This document shows, piece after piece, positions 17,413 through 24,624 of a stretch of DNA of 36,605 nucleotides. The notes beneath the pieces are model-generated. The model searched no databases. It saw nothing but the letters and a program-made list of their open reading frames with translations, and was not told the origin of the DNA. Positions within the stretch are counted from its first letter, which is position 1, and every line of letters starts with the position of its first letter. Source of the stretch: Streptomyces minutiscleroticus (GTDB lineage Bacteria > Actinomycetota > Actinomycetes > Streptomycetales > Streptomycetaceae). Made by a program: the position numbers and the translations under genes. Location of the stretch: NCBI RefSeq assembly GCF_014650875.1, contig NZ_BMVU01000057.1, positions 1-36,605 on the forward strand, in the 5' to 3' direction.

Positions 17413-17940
17413 ATGCCCCTGAGAGAGACCCTTGCCCGAGTCGATGCAGACCTGGCCGCCGGCCGAGTTCCCGTCGCGCGCCAGCGCCTGCGCGGTCTCA
17501 TCTCGTCCTTCCCGCACGATCTGACGCTCCGCCGTCGTCTGGCCGAGGTGTACCGGCTCTACGGCGACGCCGCCGAGGCCGGACGCTGGATGTACCTCGA
17601 AGAGGACCGGAGCGCCGACGAGACCGCTGCCTTCGAGGCGCGGTACGGGTCCCCCGGGTGGCGGATGAAGGCCCTCGCCTGGCAGGGTCCCGAGGCGAAG
17701 GCCGCCACCGCTTTCGCGCAGAGGCAGCTGGTCGCGGTGCGGACCGCCTGCGCCGAGGAGTTGGGGCACCCCGTCGACTGGGACGACCCTGCCTCCTACC
17801 GCGGCGACCTGGAAGGGGAGTACGAGGCGCCCTCCGGACCGTGGACGGTCGGCGGTGTGCTGGCGGGCTTCGGCTGCCTGGTGACGGCCCTCGTGTTCCT
17901 CGCGATCTGGGTGAATGGACTCGTTGCCCTCTTCGACTGA
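17413..17940 (+). CDS. DUF6584 family protein
   Basis: The 175-aa protein starts MPLRETLARVDADLAAGRVP and continues VARQRLRGLISSFPHDLTLR and RRLAEVYRLYGDAAEAGRWM, a TPR-like helical domain (residues 1-70). A polar middle follows (SADETAAFEARYGSPGWRMK) and then one C-terminal membrane segment (GGVLAGFGCLVTALVFLAIW, about 148-167). This matches the Streptomyces family annotated DUF6584, whose role is unknown; a membrane-anchored tetratricopeptide-like scaffold is a fair description. The start is ATG 17413. It is intact and complete, and transposase remnants begin right after its stop. Confidence 0.85.
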   Translation: MPLRETLARVDADLAAGRVPVARQRLRGLISSFPHDLTLRRRLAEVYRLYGDAAEAGRWMYLEEDRSADETAAFEARYGSPGWRMKALAWQGPEAKAATAFAQRQLVAVRTACAEELGHPVDWDDPASYRGDLEGEYEAPSGPWTVGGVLAGFGCLVTALVFLAIWVNGLVALFD

Positions 17941-17946
17941 CTCAGG

Positions 17947-18531
17947 TCACCGGGGCGAGCACATACGCCCGTACCCGATTGAACGCATTGAGGGTGTACG
18001 CCGACACCGGGCGGCGTGCAGGGTCTCGGTGAAGGAGATCCGGTCCGGGTCCAGGTGCTGGGTGGCGGCCGTTCTCACCATCTGCCCGCGCAGGGCCCGG
18101 TGGACCAGCAGGTGGGCCCAGAGCTGCTGCAGCACCCCGTCCGGGGTCTTGCCGGCGAGCACCACGTGGGCGCCGCGCCGACGGGTCTCGAGTTCGGCGA
18201 GGACGGATTCCGCCTCCCAGCGCTCGTGGTAGAGCGCGGCCATCTGCCGGGCCGGGTAGCAACGGGCGTCCAGCAGGGTGGTCACCGGCCGGTAGCCCTC
18301 CCCCGCTGCCTGGCCTGTGCCGTTGAGCTGATAGGCCAGCACACGGACGGTGATCGGCCCTGTGTGGGCGGGATCGGTGGCAGCGTGGATGCGCGACAGC
18401 CAGGACCCGTCCCGCAGCATCCGGTGCATCGGTAGGATCCGGTCGGCCGACACCCGCCACAGCAGATCGGCGCCGGTGGCCGCAAAGGTCCGCCACAGCG
18501 GCATGCCGAGGAACTCGCGGTCGGCCGGCAC
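17947..18531 (-). pseudogene. IS4-type DDE transposase, C-terminal remnant
   Basis: The 194 visible residues begin MPADREFLGMPLWRTFAATG, inside the catalytic core, and include ADLLWRVSADRILPMHRMLR and LLDARCYPARQMAALYHERW followed by EAESVLAELE. The last stretch is the Y-x2-R-W-E-x-E region that supplies the catalytic glutamate of IS4-group enzymes. The end (RCRRTPSMRSIGYGRMCSPR) differs from a normal terminus, so the 3' end may also be altered. The N-terminal half with the two catalytic aspartates is absent. It is truncated at about 18535 by sequence unrelated to the element. Confidence 0.75.
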
Positions 18532-18639
18532 CAGCTGCCCTGATCAACGGAGTTGGTTGCGTCCTTGCCCTCGTTCCGGATGGCGACAAGCGCGTTGCTG
18601 CAGACCTGCCTGCGGTGACTGCTTGTCGCAGAGCGCCTC

Positions 18640-18858
18640 CAGCACTCCCCCGACTGCGACTGCCTGCCCCCCTCCCCCACATGACGTGCGGGGACTTCTC
18701 GCTGTGTCGGTGCGGCTTCGCTGCGGCCGCCCCGGCCCGTAGAGCATCAGGGCGCGCCCGCTGTGCCGGCGTGGGCTTGTGGTCGTACGAGACGCAGAGG
18801 AAGGCCGCCTGGGTGGGCCGTTTCTCCTCTGCGGTGCGCCCGCACACGGGGCACCGCA
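18640..18858 (-). pseudogene. TnpB C-terminal remnant with right-end sequence
   Basis: The minus strand reads VCGRTAEEKRPTQAAFLCVS and then YDHK, the zinc-ribbon segment of TnpB (normally CPxCGHxAEENRPTQAxFxCxxCxH), with its second CxxC changed to CVSY. Further on comes KPHRHSEKS, the typical last codons, followed by a GGGG/CCCC stem region. The plus-strand block GGGACTTCTCGCTGTGTCGG (18681-18700) closely matches 21906-21925, so both relics share the same element end. parS-like site 1 lies only nine bases beyond the preserved coding part. Confidence 0.65.
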
Positions 18859-18866
18859 GAGATCAG

Positions 18867-18881
18867 TATTACGGCGTAATA
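18867..18881. promoter_or_regulatory. parS-like palindrome, site 1
   Basis: TATTACGGCGTAATA, perfect 7-bp arms around a central G. It lies about 90 bases beyond the parB stop. Confidence 0.75.
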
Positions 18882-18919
18882 GGGGTTCGGGTCAGGAGAG
18901 TGCTCGCGGCGGCGTCAAG

Positions 18920-18958
18920 CGTGAGTCCCCGCCGTAACACGGACGGCGAGGACTCACG
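18920..18958 (-). terminator. Terminator hairpin of the parAB operon
   Basis: CGTGAGTCCCCGCCGT (18920-18935) and ACGGCGAGGACTCACG (18943-18958) pair over 16 bases with one G-U in the transcript and a 7-base loop. The hairpin starts 13 bases after the parB stop on the minus strand. No T run follows, as is common in actinomycetes. Confidence 0.75.
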
Positions 18959-18971
18959 CAGGACAGGGTGT

Positions 18972-20189
18972 TCAAGCGTCTGTGGTGCTGGACGCAGCAC
19001 GCTTGTTCTGGTGCTCGATCAAGATGGTCAGCATCTTGTCGAACTCGACATCGTTCATCTTCCGGATCAGGTGCATGGCCAGGAAGGCACCGTCGTCGTA
19101 CGGAAGCTTCGGCAATGTCCGAGACCCGGTCTCGACCGCTGCAGCACTACTGGTTGTGCTGTCACTGCGGGGCTCCGGGACGGTTTCGCTGTGCGGAGCA
19201 GCCGGTTCGGAGACCTTCTGTACCTCTGTCTTCTGTACCCCTGTTTCTTGTACCCCTGTCTTCTGTACCTTCTGCTGCTCCGGAGCCGGTGGAGCGGTGT
19301 TCTCGATCGGCTTGTCGTCGGACTCGGCTTCGGCGGCATCGTTCTCATGCTGCTGTGCCGTGTCCTCCCTTATTACGTCGTAATAGGGGGCGGCTGTCGG
19401 CTGCGCCTTCTCCGCGGGTTCTCGTTCCGCGGATTCTTGGGGCTTCGCGGCCTTGGCCTGCTTGCGTTCCTGCCGTTCTGCCTCCTGGCGGGCGCGTTGT
19501 GCCTTGAGTTCTTCGAGCGCGGGCTGCTGCTCCTCTTGGGGCTTGTTGCCGACTGCGCGAAGCAGGTCGATCGGTTCCTGGCCGATGCGCTGTTGGAGTT
19601 CGGGGGTGAGGTTGAGCAGGGTCAGGCGCTGGGAGACCCAGCCTTGGGATTTGTGGAGACGTTTGGCCAGCTTGCTCTGGGAGCCGTGGATGGCGAGCAG
19701 GCGCTGCAGGGCCCGGGCTTCATCGAGAGGCTGCAGATCCTGGCGATGAACGTTGGCGACCAGCGCGGACTCCAGAATGGCGTCACCGTCATCGCCCTGG
19801 TCGTCGTCGACCATCACATTGAGATGGCTGAGGCCTGCTTCCCGTGCGGCGGCCAGTCGGCTGCTGCCGTCGACGACGACGTGCGTGGTGTCAGCTTCCA
19901 GTTCTGCTTCTCGCTCGGGGTTGGCCTTGAGATAGGCATCGCGGTTCATGACCGTGATGGCCTGCTTCTGGCCGTGCTCCTTGAGGCTGCCGGCGAGTTC
20001 GCTGAGGTCACCGAGTGTGGTTCGCGGGTTGTCGGGGTTGGGGCTGATGCGCATCACGGGCAGCCGGGTGGGAGGGGCGACTCCTTCGGTGGGCACGCCG
20101 GTGGCGGCGCCGATGGCCGCGCGGCGGGCGCTGACCGGCCTGGCGGCTGCGCCGAAACGTCCGGCTCCGAGTTGGTCGGCCTTGCTCAT
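18972..20189 (-). CDS. parB: ParB-type centromere-binding protein
   Basis: The 405-aa protein has the ParB plan. The N-terminal CTPase/ParB domain includes ISPNPDNPRTTLGDLSELAG, TTHVVVDGSSRLAAAREAGL (the GxxR-like box) and VANVHRQDLQPLDEARALQR (matching the ENxxRxxLxPxEEA box). A helix-turn-helix follows (SQSKLAKRLHKSQGWVSQRL). After about residue 215 comes a long acidic, low-complexity linker with VQKTG repeats, then a C-terminal dimer-like segment (FLAMHLIRKMNDVEFDKMLT). Its ATG overlaps the parA stop (ATGA). One parS-like palindrome lies inside the gene and is translated as YYDVI. It should bind the TATTACGNCGTAATA sites and work with ParA in partition. Confidence 0.92.
   Translation of the reverse strand: MSKADQLGAGRFGAAARPVSARRAAIGAATGVPTEGVAPPTRLPVMRISPNPDNPRTTLGDLSELAGSLKEHGQKQAITVMNRDAYLKANPEREAELEADTTHVVVDGSSRLAAAREAGLSHLNVMVDDDQGDDGDAILESALVANVHRQDLQPLDEARALQRLLAIHGSQSKLAKRLHKSQGWVSQRLTLLNLTPELQQRIGQEPIDLLRAVGNKPQEEQQPALEELKAQRARQEAERQERKQAKAAKPQESAEREPAEKAQPTAAPYYDVIREDTAQQHENDAAEAESDDKPIENTAPPAPEQQKVQKTGVQETGVQKTEVQKVSEPAAPHSETVPEPRSDSTTSSAAAVETGSRTLPKLPYDDGAFLAMHLIRKMNDVEFDKMLTILIEHQNKRAASSTTDA
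19215..19272 (-). repeat. 15-bp tandem repeat inside parB
   Basis: About four units related to TTCTGTACCCCTGTC follow each other with a 15-base period. On the coding strand they give VQKTG, VQETG, VQKTE and VQKV in the linker between the DNA-binding and C-terminal domains. Confidence 0.8.
19371..19385. promoter_or_regulatory. parS-like palindrome, site 2 (inside parB)
   Basis: TATTACGTCGTAATA, perfect palindrome with central T, in frame within parB, where it encodes Tyr-Tyr-Asp-Val-Ile. Confidence 0.75.
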
Positions 20190-21451
20190 GAAATCTCCCG
20201 TGCGAGTGCGCGCATACCGACCGCCTGCTGTGAGGTGGGGGCGTAGGACAGCAGAGGCTGCTTCATGCGCACGGCTTCCTTCTGTTCCTTCAGGTCACTG
20301 ATGAGTCCGACGACCCGAGGGTCCTTTATGTCGACCCATCCCTGGAGGGACGAGGTGGCGATGTAGCCGCGGCGGCCGTCGTAGAGGTTGACGACGATGC
20401 CGAGGTAGTCGATGTCCAGGGCGAGGTCGTTCCGGAGGTCTTCGATCTGGTTGGTGAGGAGGTCGTAGGCGTCGGCGGAGCTGTCCTCGGCCTGGACGAC
20501 GATGAGAGCGCCGGACTGGCCGGGCCGTTCGCCTTCGCGGCGGCGCCCGTAGTAGGCGGCCGCGTCCATGCTCAGGCCGAGGCTGGGCGGGCAGTCCACG
20601 AGGATGACGTCGTAGTCCTTCTCGAGCGGGAGCAGGGCGCGTTCGAGCGCGGCTTCCCGTGCCCGCACGGCGGACAGGCGTACGTCGAGGAGGAAGGCGT
20701 CGTGACAGGCGGGCAGCAGGTGCAGTCGGCCGCCGAAGGTCTCGTCGTCCACGGACACGATCAGGTCCCGGAGATCCCCCTTGGGATCGCCGGCCATGTG
20801 GTTGGTGAGACTGTCACCGTTCATGGGCAGGGGGGTGGCCCCCAGCTGGTTGGTGAGGTGGCACTGCGGGTCGAAGTCGACGAGGAGGACCCGCAGCCCG
20901 AGTCCCGGCAGATTCTCGACGTCGAGTCGCTCATTGCCCTGCTCGGCGTCGTCGGTGTGTGCCGCGCTGGCGCGCAGGGCGGTGGTGAGTGCTTTGGCCA
21001 CCCGTACCGGGTGCAGGGTGTTGGGGTCCTCCGCGAGCGCTTCCCCGGTTCCGGCGGTGATAGCGGTCTTGCCGACGCCGCCCTTCTGGTTGCAGACGAC
21101 GATGCGGCGGGTGACGGCAGGCCGCTCGATGTGAGGAGCGGGGTTGGTGTCGAGCCACAGCTGCACGGACTGTGCGAGCCCCTGGATGAGGGACACGCGG
21201 CGGTCGGTCGCGGTGGTCTTGAAGGCCTCCCACTGGCCCTCGGGGAGGAAGGTGGCGAAGGAGTCCGCGCCGGAGGTGTCGATGTTCTCGGGTGTGGAGG
21301 CAAGGCCGATCCAGGCCTGAATGCCCTGCTCAACGGCGGTCTGGATCTCGATGCCGTGCTGAGCGGCTCTCACCTTGAGATCCTGCCGGAGCCATCCTGG
21401 CAGTTTGGAGACGACCTTCTCGCGGTCGCCTGAAGAGGAAGGCGAAGTCAT
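20186..21451 (-). CDS. parA: ParA-type partition ATPase with an N-terminal ribbon-helix-helix-like region
   Basis: The 421-aa protein has a deviant Walker A motif NQKGGVGKTA (121-130; the two Lys are 123 and 128), an A' box VLLVDFDPQCHLTNQLG and a Walker B region YDVILVDCPPSLGLSMDAAA, so it is a ParA/Soj-family ATPase. The first 110 residues are extra. Two segments, VVSKLPGWLRQDLKVRAAQH to IQAWI (13-48) and FATFLPEGQWEAFKTTATDR to QLWL (65-100), each look like a strand followed by two helices, as in ribbon-helix-helix repressors. I chose ATG 21451, preceded by AAGGTG at 6-11 bases. A GTG three codons upstream is possible. It forms one operon with parB and probably represses its own promoter. 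Confidence 0.92.
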   Translation of the reverse strand: MTSPSSSGDREKVVSKLPGWLRQDLKVRAAQHGIEIQTAVEQGIQAWIGLASTPENIDTSGADSFATFLPEGQWEAFKTTATDRRVSLIQGLAQSVQLWLDTNPAPHIERPAVTRRIVVCNQKGGVGKTAITAGTGEALAEDPNTLHPVRVAKALTTALRASAAHTDDAEQGNERLDVENLPGLGLRVLLVDFDPQCHLTNQLGATPLPMNGDSLTNHMAGDPKGDLRDLIVSVDDETFGGRLHLLPACHDAFLLDVRLSAVRAREAALERALLPLEKDYDVILVDCPPSLGLSMDAAAYYGRRREGERPGQSGALIVVQAEDSSADAYDLLTNQIEDLRNDLALDIDYLGIVVNLYDGRRGYIATSSLQGWVDIKDPRVVGLISDLKEQKEAVRMKQPLLSYAPTSQQAVGMRALAREIS

Positions 21452-21463
21452 AGAGGACACCTT

Positions 21464-21502
21464 ACTAACGTGCAAGATCCTTCGAGTCACCGACACGTTA
21501 GT
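21464..21502. promoter_or_regulatory. Inverted repeat in the parA leader, candidate operator
   Basis: ACTAACGTG (21464-21472) and CACGTTAGT (21494-21502) are exact inverted copies with a 21-base spacer, 13 bases before the parA start. The position fits an operator bound by the N-terminal region of ParA. Confidence 0.55.
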
Positions 21503-21521
21503 TAGGCAGACTCGCCCCCTG

Positions 21522-21572
21522 GGTGTTGGGGTGGTGCCCTATTACGACGTAATAGGGCACCACCCCAACACC
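21522..21572. repeat. 51-bp perfect palindrome centred on a parS-like site
   Basis: The arms of 25 bases run from GGTGTTGGGGTGGTG through CCCTATTACG to the centre at 21547, and the right arm is an exact mirror ending CACCCCAACACC. The pairing ends at both 21521 and 21573. The inner 15 bases are parS-like site 3. Confidence 0.9.
21540..21554. promoter_or_regulatory. parS-like palindrome, site 3
   Basis: TATTACGACGTAATA, central A, at the middle of the 51-bp palindrome about 90 bases upstream of parA. Confidence 0.8.
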
Positions 21573-21586
21573 GCGAGCGCAGAACC

Positions 21587-21601
21587 TATTACGCCGTAAT
21601 A
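21587..21601. promoter_or_regulatory. parS-like palindrome, site 4
   Basis: TATTACGCCGTAATA, central C, 32 bases beyond site 3. All four central bases now occur among the sites. Confidence 0.8.
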
Positions 21602-21869
21602 GAGCAGCAGCCGGCACTCCTAGGACATGCGCCATCCGCGGTCCCCTCATACGGCGGCGGATGAGCATTACAGGCATCGACCGCATGCGCTCGGGAACGG
21701 ATCCGCCGTCGACCGTGCCTGCTCCACCATCCTGTCCAGGTCCATCATCCTCTCCAGGACGACCGCGCAGCGCCGGGCGCAGCAGTCGAAGAGCCGCCAG
21801 GGAATCCCCCATCCCCTCCCCCAGGACGAGCCATGCCCAGGGCTCGCGGCTGCACCCTGAACGACCGAC

Positions 21870-22170
21870 GCTGCTCGAAACCAGGACTTCTCCCCTCACG
21901 AATGAGGGGCTTCTCGCTATGCCGATCGGGCTTCGCGCCGGACCGGCCCGGCCTGGACCGTAGGACTTTCAGGGCGCCCACCGTGTCAGCACGCGTGATG
22001 TGGCCGCAGGTCTGACAACGGGACTCTGCCTGAGTGGGCCGGTCCTCCGCCGAACGTACCCGCGTGCGGGGCAAGTGCGAGAAGTGCAGCGGAGGTCCAC
22101 AGCACTCACTTCCCGTCCGGTATCCAGGGCCGATCGGTCGGGCCCGGCCTTCACACCGGCTCCATTGGCC
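21870..22170 (-). pseudogene. TnpB C-terminal relic (RuvC-III and zinc ribbon)
   Basis: One frame reads GREVSAVDLRCTSRTCPARG with preceding GVKAGPDRSALDT. Another frame continues SAEDRPTQAESRCQTCGHIT, RADTVGALKVLRSRPG and DRHSEKPLIREGRSPGFE. Together they are the end of a TnpB: the last RuvC Asp (VDxRxTSxTC), the zinc ribbon (CxxC, with the first pair damaged to CPARG and the second intact as CQTCG) and the family tail. One frameshift near 22065 separates the parts. Sequence before the KAG motif is not present here; a relic with the preceding part of the protein lies at 23885-24150 on the same strand. Confidence 0.7.
21892..21909 (-). ncRNA. Possible 3' stem of a TnpB guide RNA scaffold (relic)
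   Basis: CCCCTCA and TGAGGGG pair exactly around a CGAA loop, overlapping the end of the TnpB relic. In TnpB elements the guide-RNA scaffold covers the end of tnpB and the element's right end. The flanking CTTCTCGCT-TGCCG block recurs at 18684-18700. Confidence 0.4.
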
Positions 22171-22601
22171 AGGAAGCCGCCCGGCGCGTCGGGATTCGGG
22201 TGCAACCTGGTCCAGGCGCTGACGACGGACCTTGTAGTACCGGTCAGTTGCCTTCTGGCCTGCCGGTCACCGACCGGTGCTGATGCACCTTGATGTGACC
22301 GACATCCTGCAGGCGACCCGGGTGACGGGGTCGTGTGGAGTGGCGTTCCAGCGGCAGCCGTCGTCGTGCCGGGAAAGTCGACTGTGTCGGCCGGCCCGCC
22401 GAACGACACCCCGGACAGTTCGGCGTCTTCTCAGCCTTGACCCGCTGGAAGAACGCTCAGAGATCACCAGACACGGCTGCCGTGCCATGGCGGCGCCATG
22501 CCTGCTCCACATGGTGTGTCAACGTCAGCTCTTTGACAGAGCCGCCACGCAACTCGTGCCTGACGGAGAGACGGCACGTCCGTCAGCCTTCCCCCTCACC
22601 C

Positions 22602-22616
22602 CATTACGACGTAATA
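22602..22616. promoter_or_regulatory. parS-like palindrome, site 5 (one mismatch)
   Basis: CATTACGACGTAATA, differing from the others only in the first base. Confidence 0.6.
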
Positions 22617-22766
22617 ACCGACCGCGGGGGAGTGACAGCAGCTAGCGGACACTTCACGCCATACGCCTTGCACAGCGTCCGCCGCCGGACCGCCACCAGA
22701 CGCCTGGCGCAAGCGGCGAAGGCTTCGTCGGCGTCTACAGGCTGGCGTATTCAGGCTTCGGCTCAG

Positions 22767-23570
22767 TCAGCGCGAGACCAATTGGGCCGCCGCGGCGAGC
22801 GCACGCCGCGCCTCATCCGTGGCCGCAGCAGGCAGAGCAGTACGCCGTTCCGCCCTCTGCAGCTCGCGAACAGCGGCCTCGACGTAGGTGGAGAGACTGA
22901 CCTTCTGGGTTGGCGTCTCACAGTAGGGGAGAACCTCGGCGATCTCGTCCAGCCAGTAGTCGGCCTCTTCATCATCGACAAAGTCGTCCCGGTGCTCCAG
23001 GAGCTGCCGGGCCACCGGCACCAACAGCATGTGCCGACGAGATGCCTCCTGCCGCGCGCGATGCTCGGCGGCAGCACGGGCAGCACGTTGCCGCTCGGCT
23101 TCGGCTACCGCTTCCGGGGTGCGGCGTACCGGTTGGTTGTTGTGCGGATCGTCGGCAAGAGTGGCCGCTTTCAAACGGGCGGCCTTGTTGTACGCCGCGC
23201 TGGGGGTGTTGACGGCGAGTACGGGTGCCAGGTCCGTCCACTGAGCCTGCGCAGCACGCGCATCAGCGATGGCCCTTGCTTGGTGACGGTCCGCTTGTTC
23301 CCGGAGGTACTCCCACAGCCGTACGCGTTCAAGCGCCGCCTTGCGACGCGCATCCTGATCCTTCAGTACGTGCGCATGACTTTCGAGATAGAGCAGGGCC
23401 CGGAACAGTTCGTCGTCGGCCGGCATCCGCTCGACGTCGGGGTCCTCAGCTGTTTCGTGCAGGTGACGCAGCATTCCGATCAACGCTTCAGTATCAAGGC
23501 TGCCGATACGAGAAGGACGCCTGAGCAGCGGTTTTGTGGGGTCAGCTGACTTTCGGGTGGGTCGCGCCAT
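22767..23570 (-). CDS. Unknown helical protein, 267 aa
   Basis: From ATG 23570 the product begins MARPTRKSADPTKPLLRRPS, then IGSLDTEALIGMLRHLHETA and ELFRALLYLESHAHVLKDQD. A charged, probably coiled helical middle follows (RLWEYLREQADRHQARAIAD, EAVAEAERQRAARAAAEHRA), then LVPVARQLLEHRDDFVDDEE, ADYWLDEIAEVLPYCETPTQ and an Ala/Arg-rich end. There is no signal or membrane segment. I do not recognise the family. An in-frame extension to 23834 would make the 19-bp inverted repeat coding, and lacks protein character, so I prefer the internal start although no strong ribosome site precedes it. Between parA and the outer parS-like sites, it may be a plasmid maintenance protein. Confidence 0.65.
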   Translation of the reverse strand: MARPTRKSADPTKPLLRRPSRIGSLDTEALIGMLRHLHETAEDPDVERMPADDELFRALLYLESHAHVLKDQDARRKAALERVRLWEYLREQADRHQARAIADARAAQAQWTDLAPVLAVNTPSAAYNKAARLKAATLADDPHNNQPVRRTPEAVAEAERQRAARAAAEHRARQEASRRHMLLVPVARQLLEHRDDFVDDEEADYWLDEIAEVLPYCETPTQKVSLSTYVEAAVRELQRAERRTALPAAATDEARRALAAAAQLVSR

Positions 23571-23584
23571 GGAGTCAGTCTGCC

Positions 23585-23627
23585 CTGTCGGTGGGTGATT
23601 CACAGAATGTGAATCACCCACCGACAG
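23585..23627. promoter_or_regulatory. 19-bp inverted repeat upstream of the 267-aa gene
   Basis: CTGTCGGTGGGTGATTCAC (23585-23603) and GTGAATCACCCACCGACAG (23609-23627) are perfect inverted copies with a 5-base centre (AGAAT). They lie 15 bases before the ATG of the 267-aa gene on the minus strand. The length and position fit a dimeric repressor operator overlapping its promoter. Confidence 0.75.
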
Positions 23628-23845
23628 ATCTTCGGCTGTCACCATCGCTGAGCTGACCTGCCATGCCTTGCCCATCCGCTCCAGGGCGCCTGCCGCCGCC
23701 TTCCGCCGCCGGTGGCGGGCCGACCGTAGCGAGTCGGCGGTAGAGCTTGTGGGGGTCGTCGGCCGGGTTCTCGGCACCGACAGCCCTATGAGTCGGACCA
23801 GGACAGGGACGACCAGGACAGGGACGTTCGTCATGACGTCTGAGC

Positions 23846-23860
23846 TATTACGTCGTAATA
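23846..23860. promoter_or_regulatory. parS-like palindrome, site 6
   Basis: TATTACGTCGTAATA, perfect arms, central T, between the 267-aa gene and a TnpB relic. Confidence 0.75.
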
Positions 23861-23884
23861 GAGCGACACGTCTTCCAAGCCTCA

Positions 23885-24150
23885 GCAGGTTGTGTGACGA
23901 CTTCTCTCAGGACCCGGTTCGGGCACGGCGCCTGGCTCGTGGTGCGGGTCTGCAAGTCCCCGTACGCGATGAAGTCGTGCTCGCGCATGAGACCAGTGCC
24001 GTCTTGTGGCGGGGTTCAGGCACTGGCGGCGGGCCTTGCGGTGTAGCCGGGCCGCTCTCTGAACGGTCTGCGGCGGTGTCGGCTGCCCCGCATACAGCGA
24101 ACCAGTGTTCGCTGCGCGGCTTCTGCCTGTCCTCCTCTCCGTCACGTCAC
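23885..24150 (-). pseudogene. TnpB internal fragment (helical region and RuvC-II)
   Basis: One frame reads QTVQRAARLHRKARRQCLNP with RRHWSHARARLHRV, the basic helical segment that precedes RuvC-II in TnpB proteins. The overlapping next frame reads TGLMREHDFIAYGDLQTRTT and SQAPCPN, where LxREHDxIAxEDLQ is the RuvC-II motif. The catalytic Glu is replaced by Gly (AYGDLQ), and a frameshift lies near 23990. No N-terminal part or zinc ribbon is found here. Its sequence ends about where the relic at 21870-22170 begins, so the two may be halves of one element. Confidence 0.6.
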
Positions 24151-24324
24151 TTGCAGGGGCCTGCGTGACGAGGTGAGGGGGAATGCCTTCGACTCCGTGC
24201 CACTACTGGGTGCCTCGTCTCATGTTGGTCCGTCACGCCCTCTCCCTTCGACAGGCACCTCGCCGCCCCGGTATCGCCGAGGGCTTGGCCGCAGCATGCC
24301 GGTGCGCACCCTTCTCGTCGGACC

Positions 24325-24339
24325 TATTACGTCGTAATA
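24325..24339. promoter_or_regulatory. parS-like palindrome, site 7
   Basis: TATTACGTCGTAATA, perfect arms, central T, in the gene-free stretch before the HEAT-like gene. Confidence 0.75.
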
Positions 24340-24373
24340 GGGGAGGGCTCCGCAGTTGCTCGCGGCCTCCTCG

Positions 24374-24388
24374 TATTACGGCGTAATA
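24374..24388. promoter_or_regulatory. parS-like palindrome, site 8
   Basis: TATTACGGCGTAATA, central G, 49 bases from site 7. It is the rightmost copy I found. Confidence 0.75.
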
Positions 24389-24624
24389 GCGAGCAGCGCC
24401 TCTTGCCCGCGATCTCCATGTCACCGGTGCCCGAGGAGTGCGATGGCCCTCGGGGGCGACTGCATGCACCTAGGTTTTGGGGGAGACACCGCACGGGCTA
24501 CGGGCACGGGCGCCGGGACTCCGGTGTGGAGCACGCCGTCGTTCTCAGACGTCGACGAGTAGCTCTCCGGTCGTCCGACACCTGTTGGGGATGTGGGGGA
24601 GCACTTCAGGAAGGATGGGCTCCT

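Noticed and set aside
22280..22760. Possible gene between the TnpB relic and the 267-aa gene
   Set aside because: One minus-strand frame looks somewhat protein-like (ACARRLVAVRRRTLCKAYG) but has no start codon with a ribosome site and ends inside parS-like site 5.
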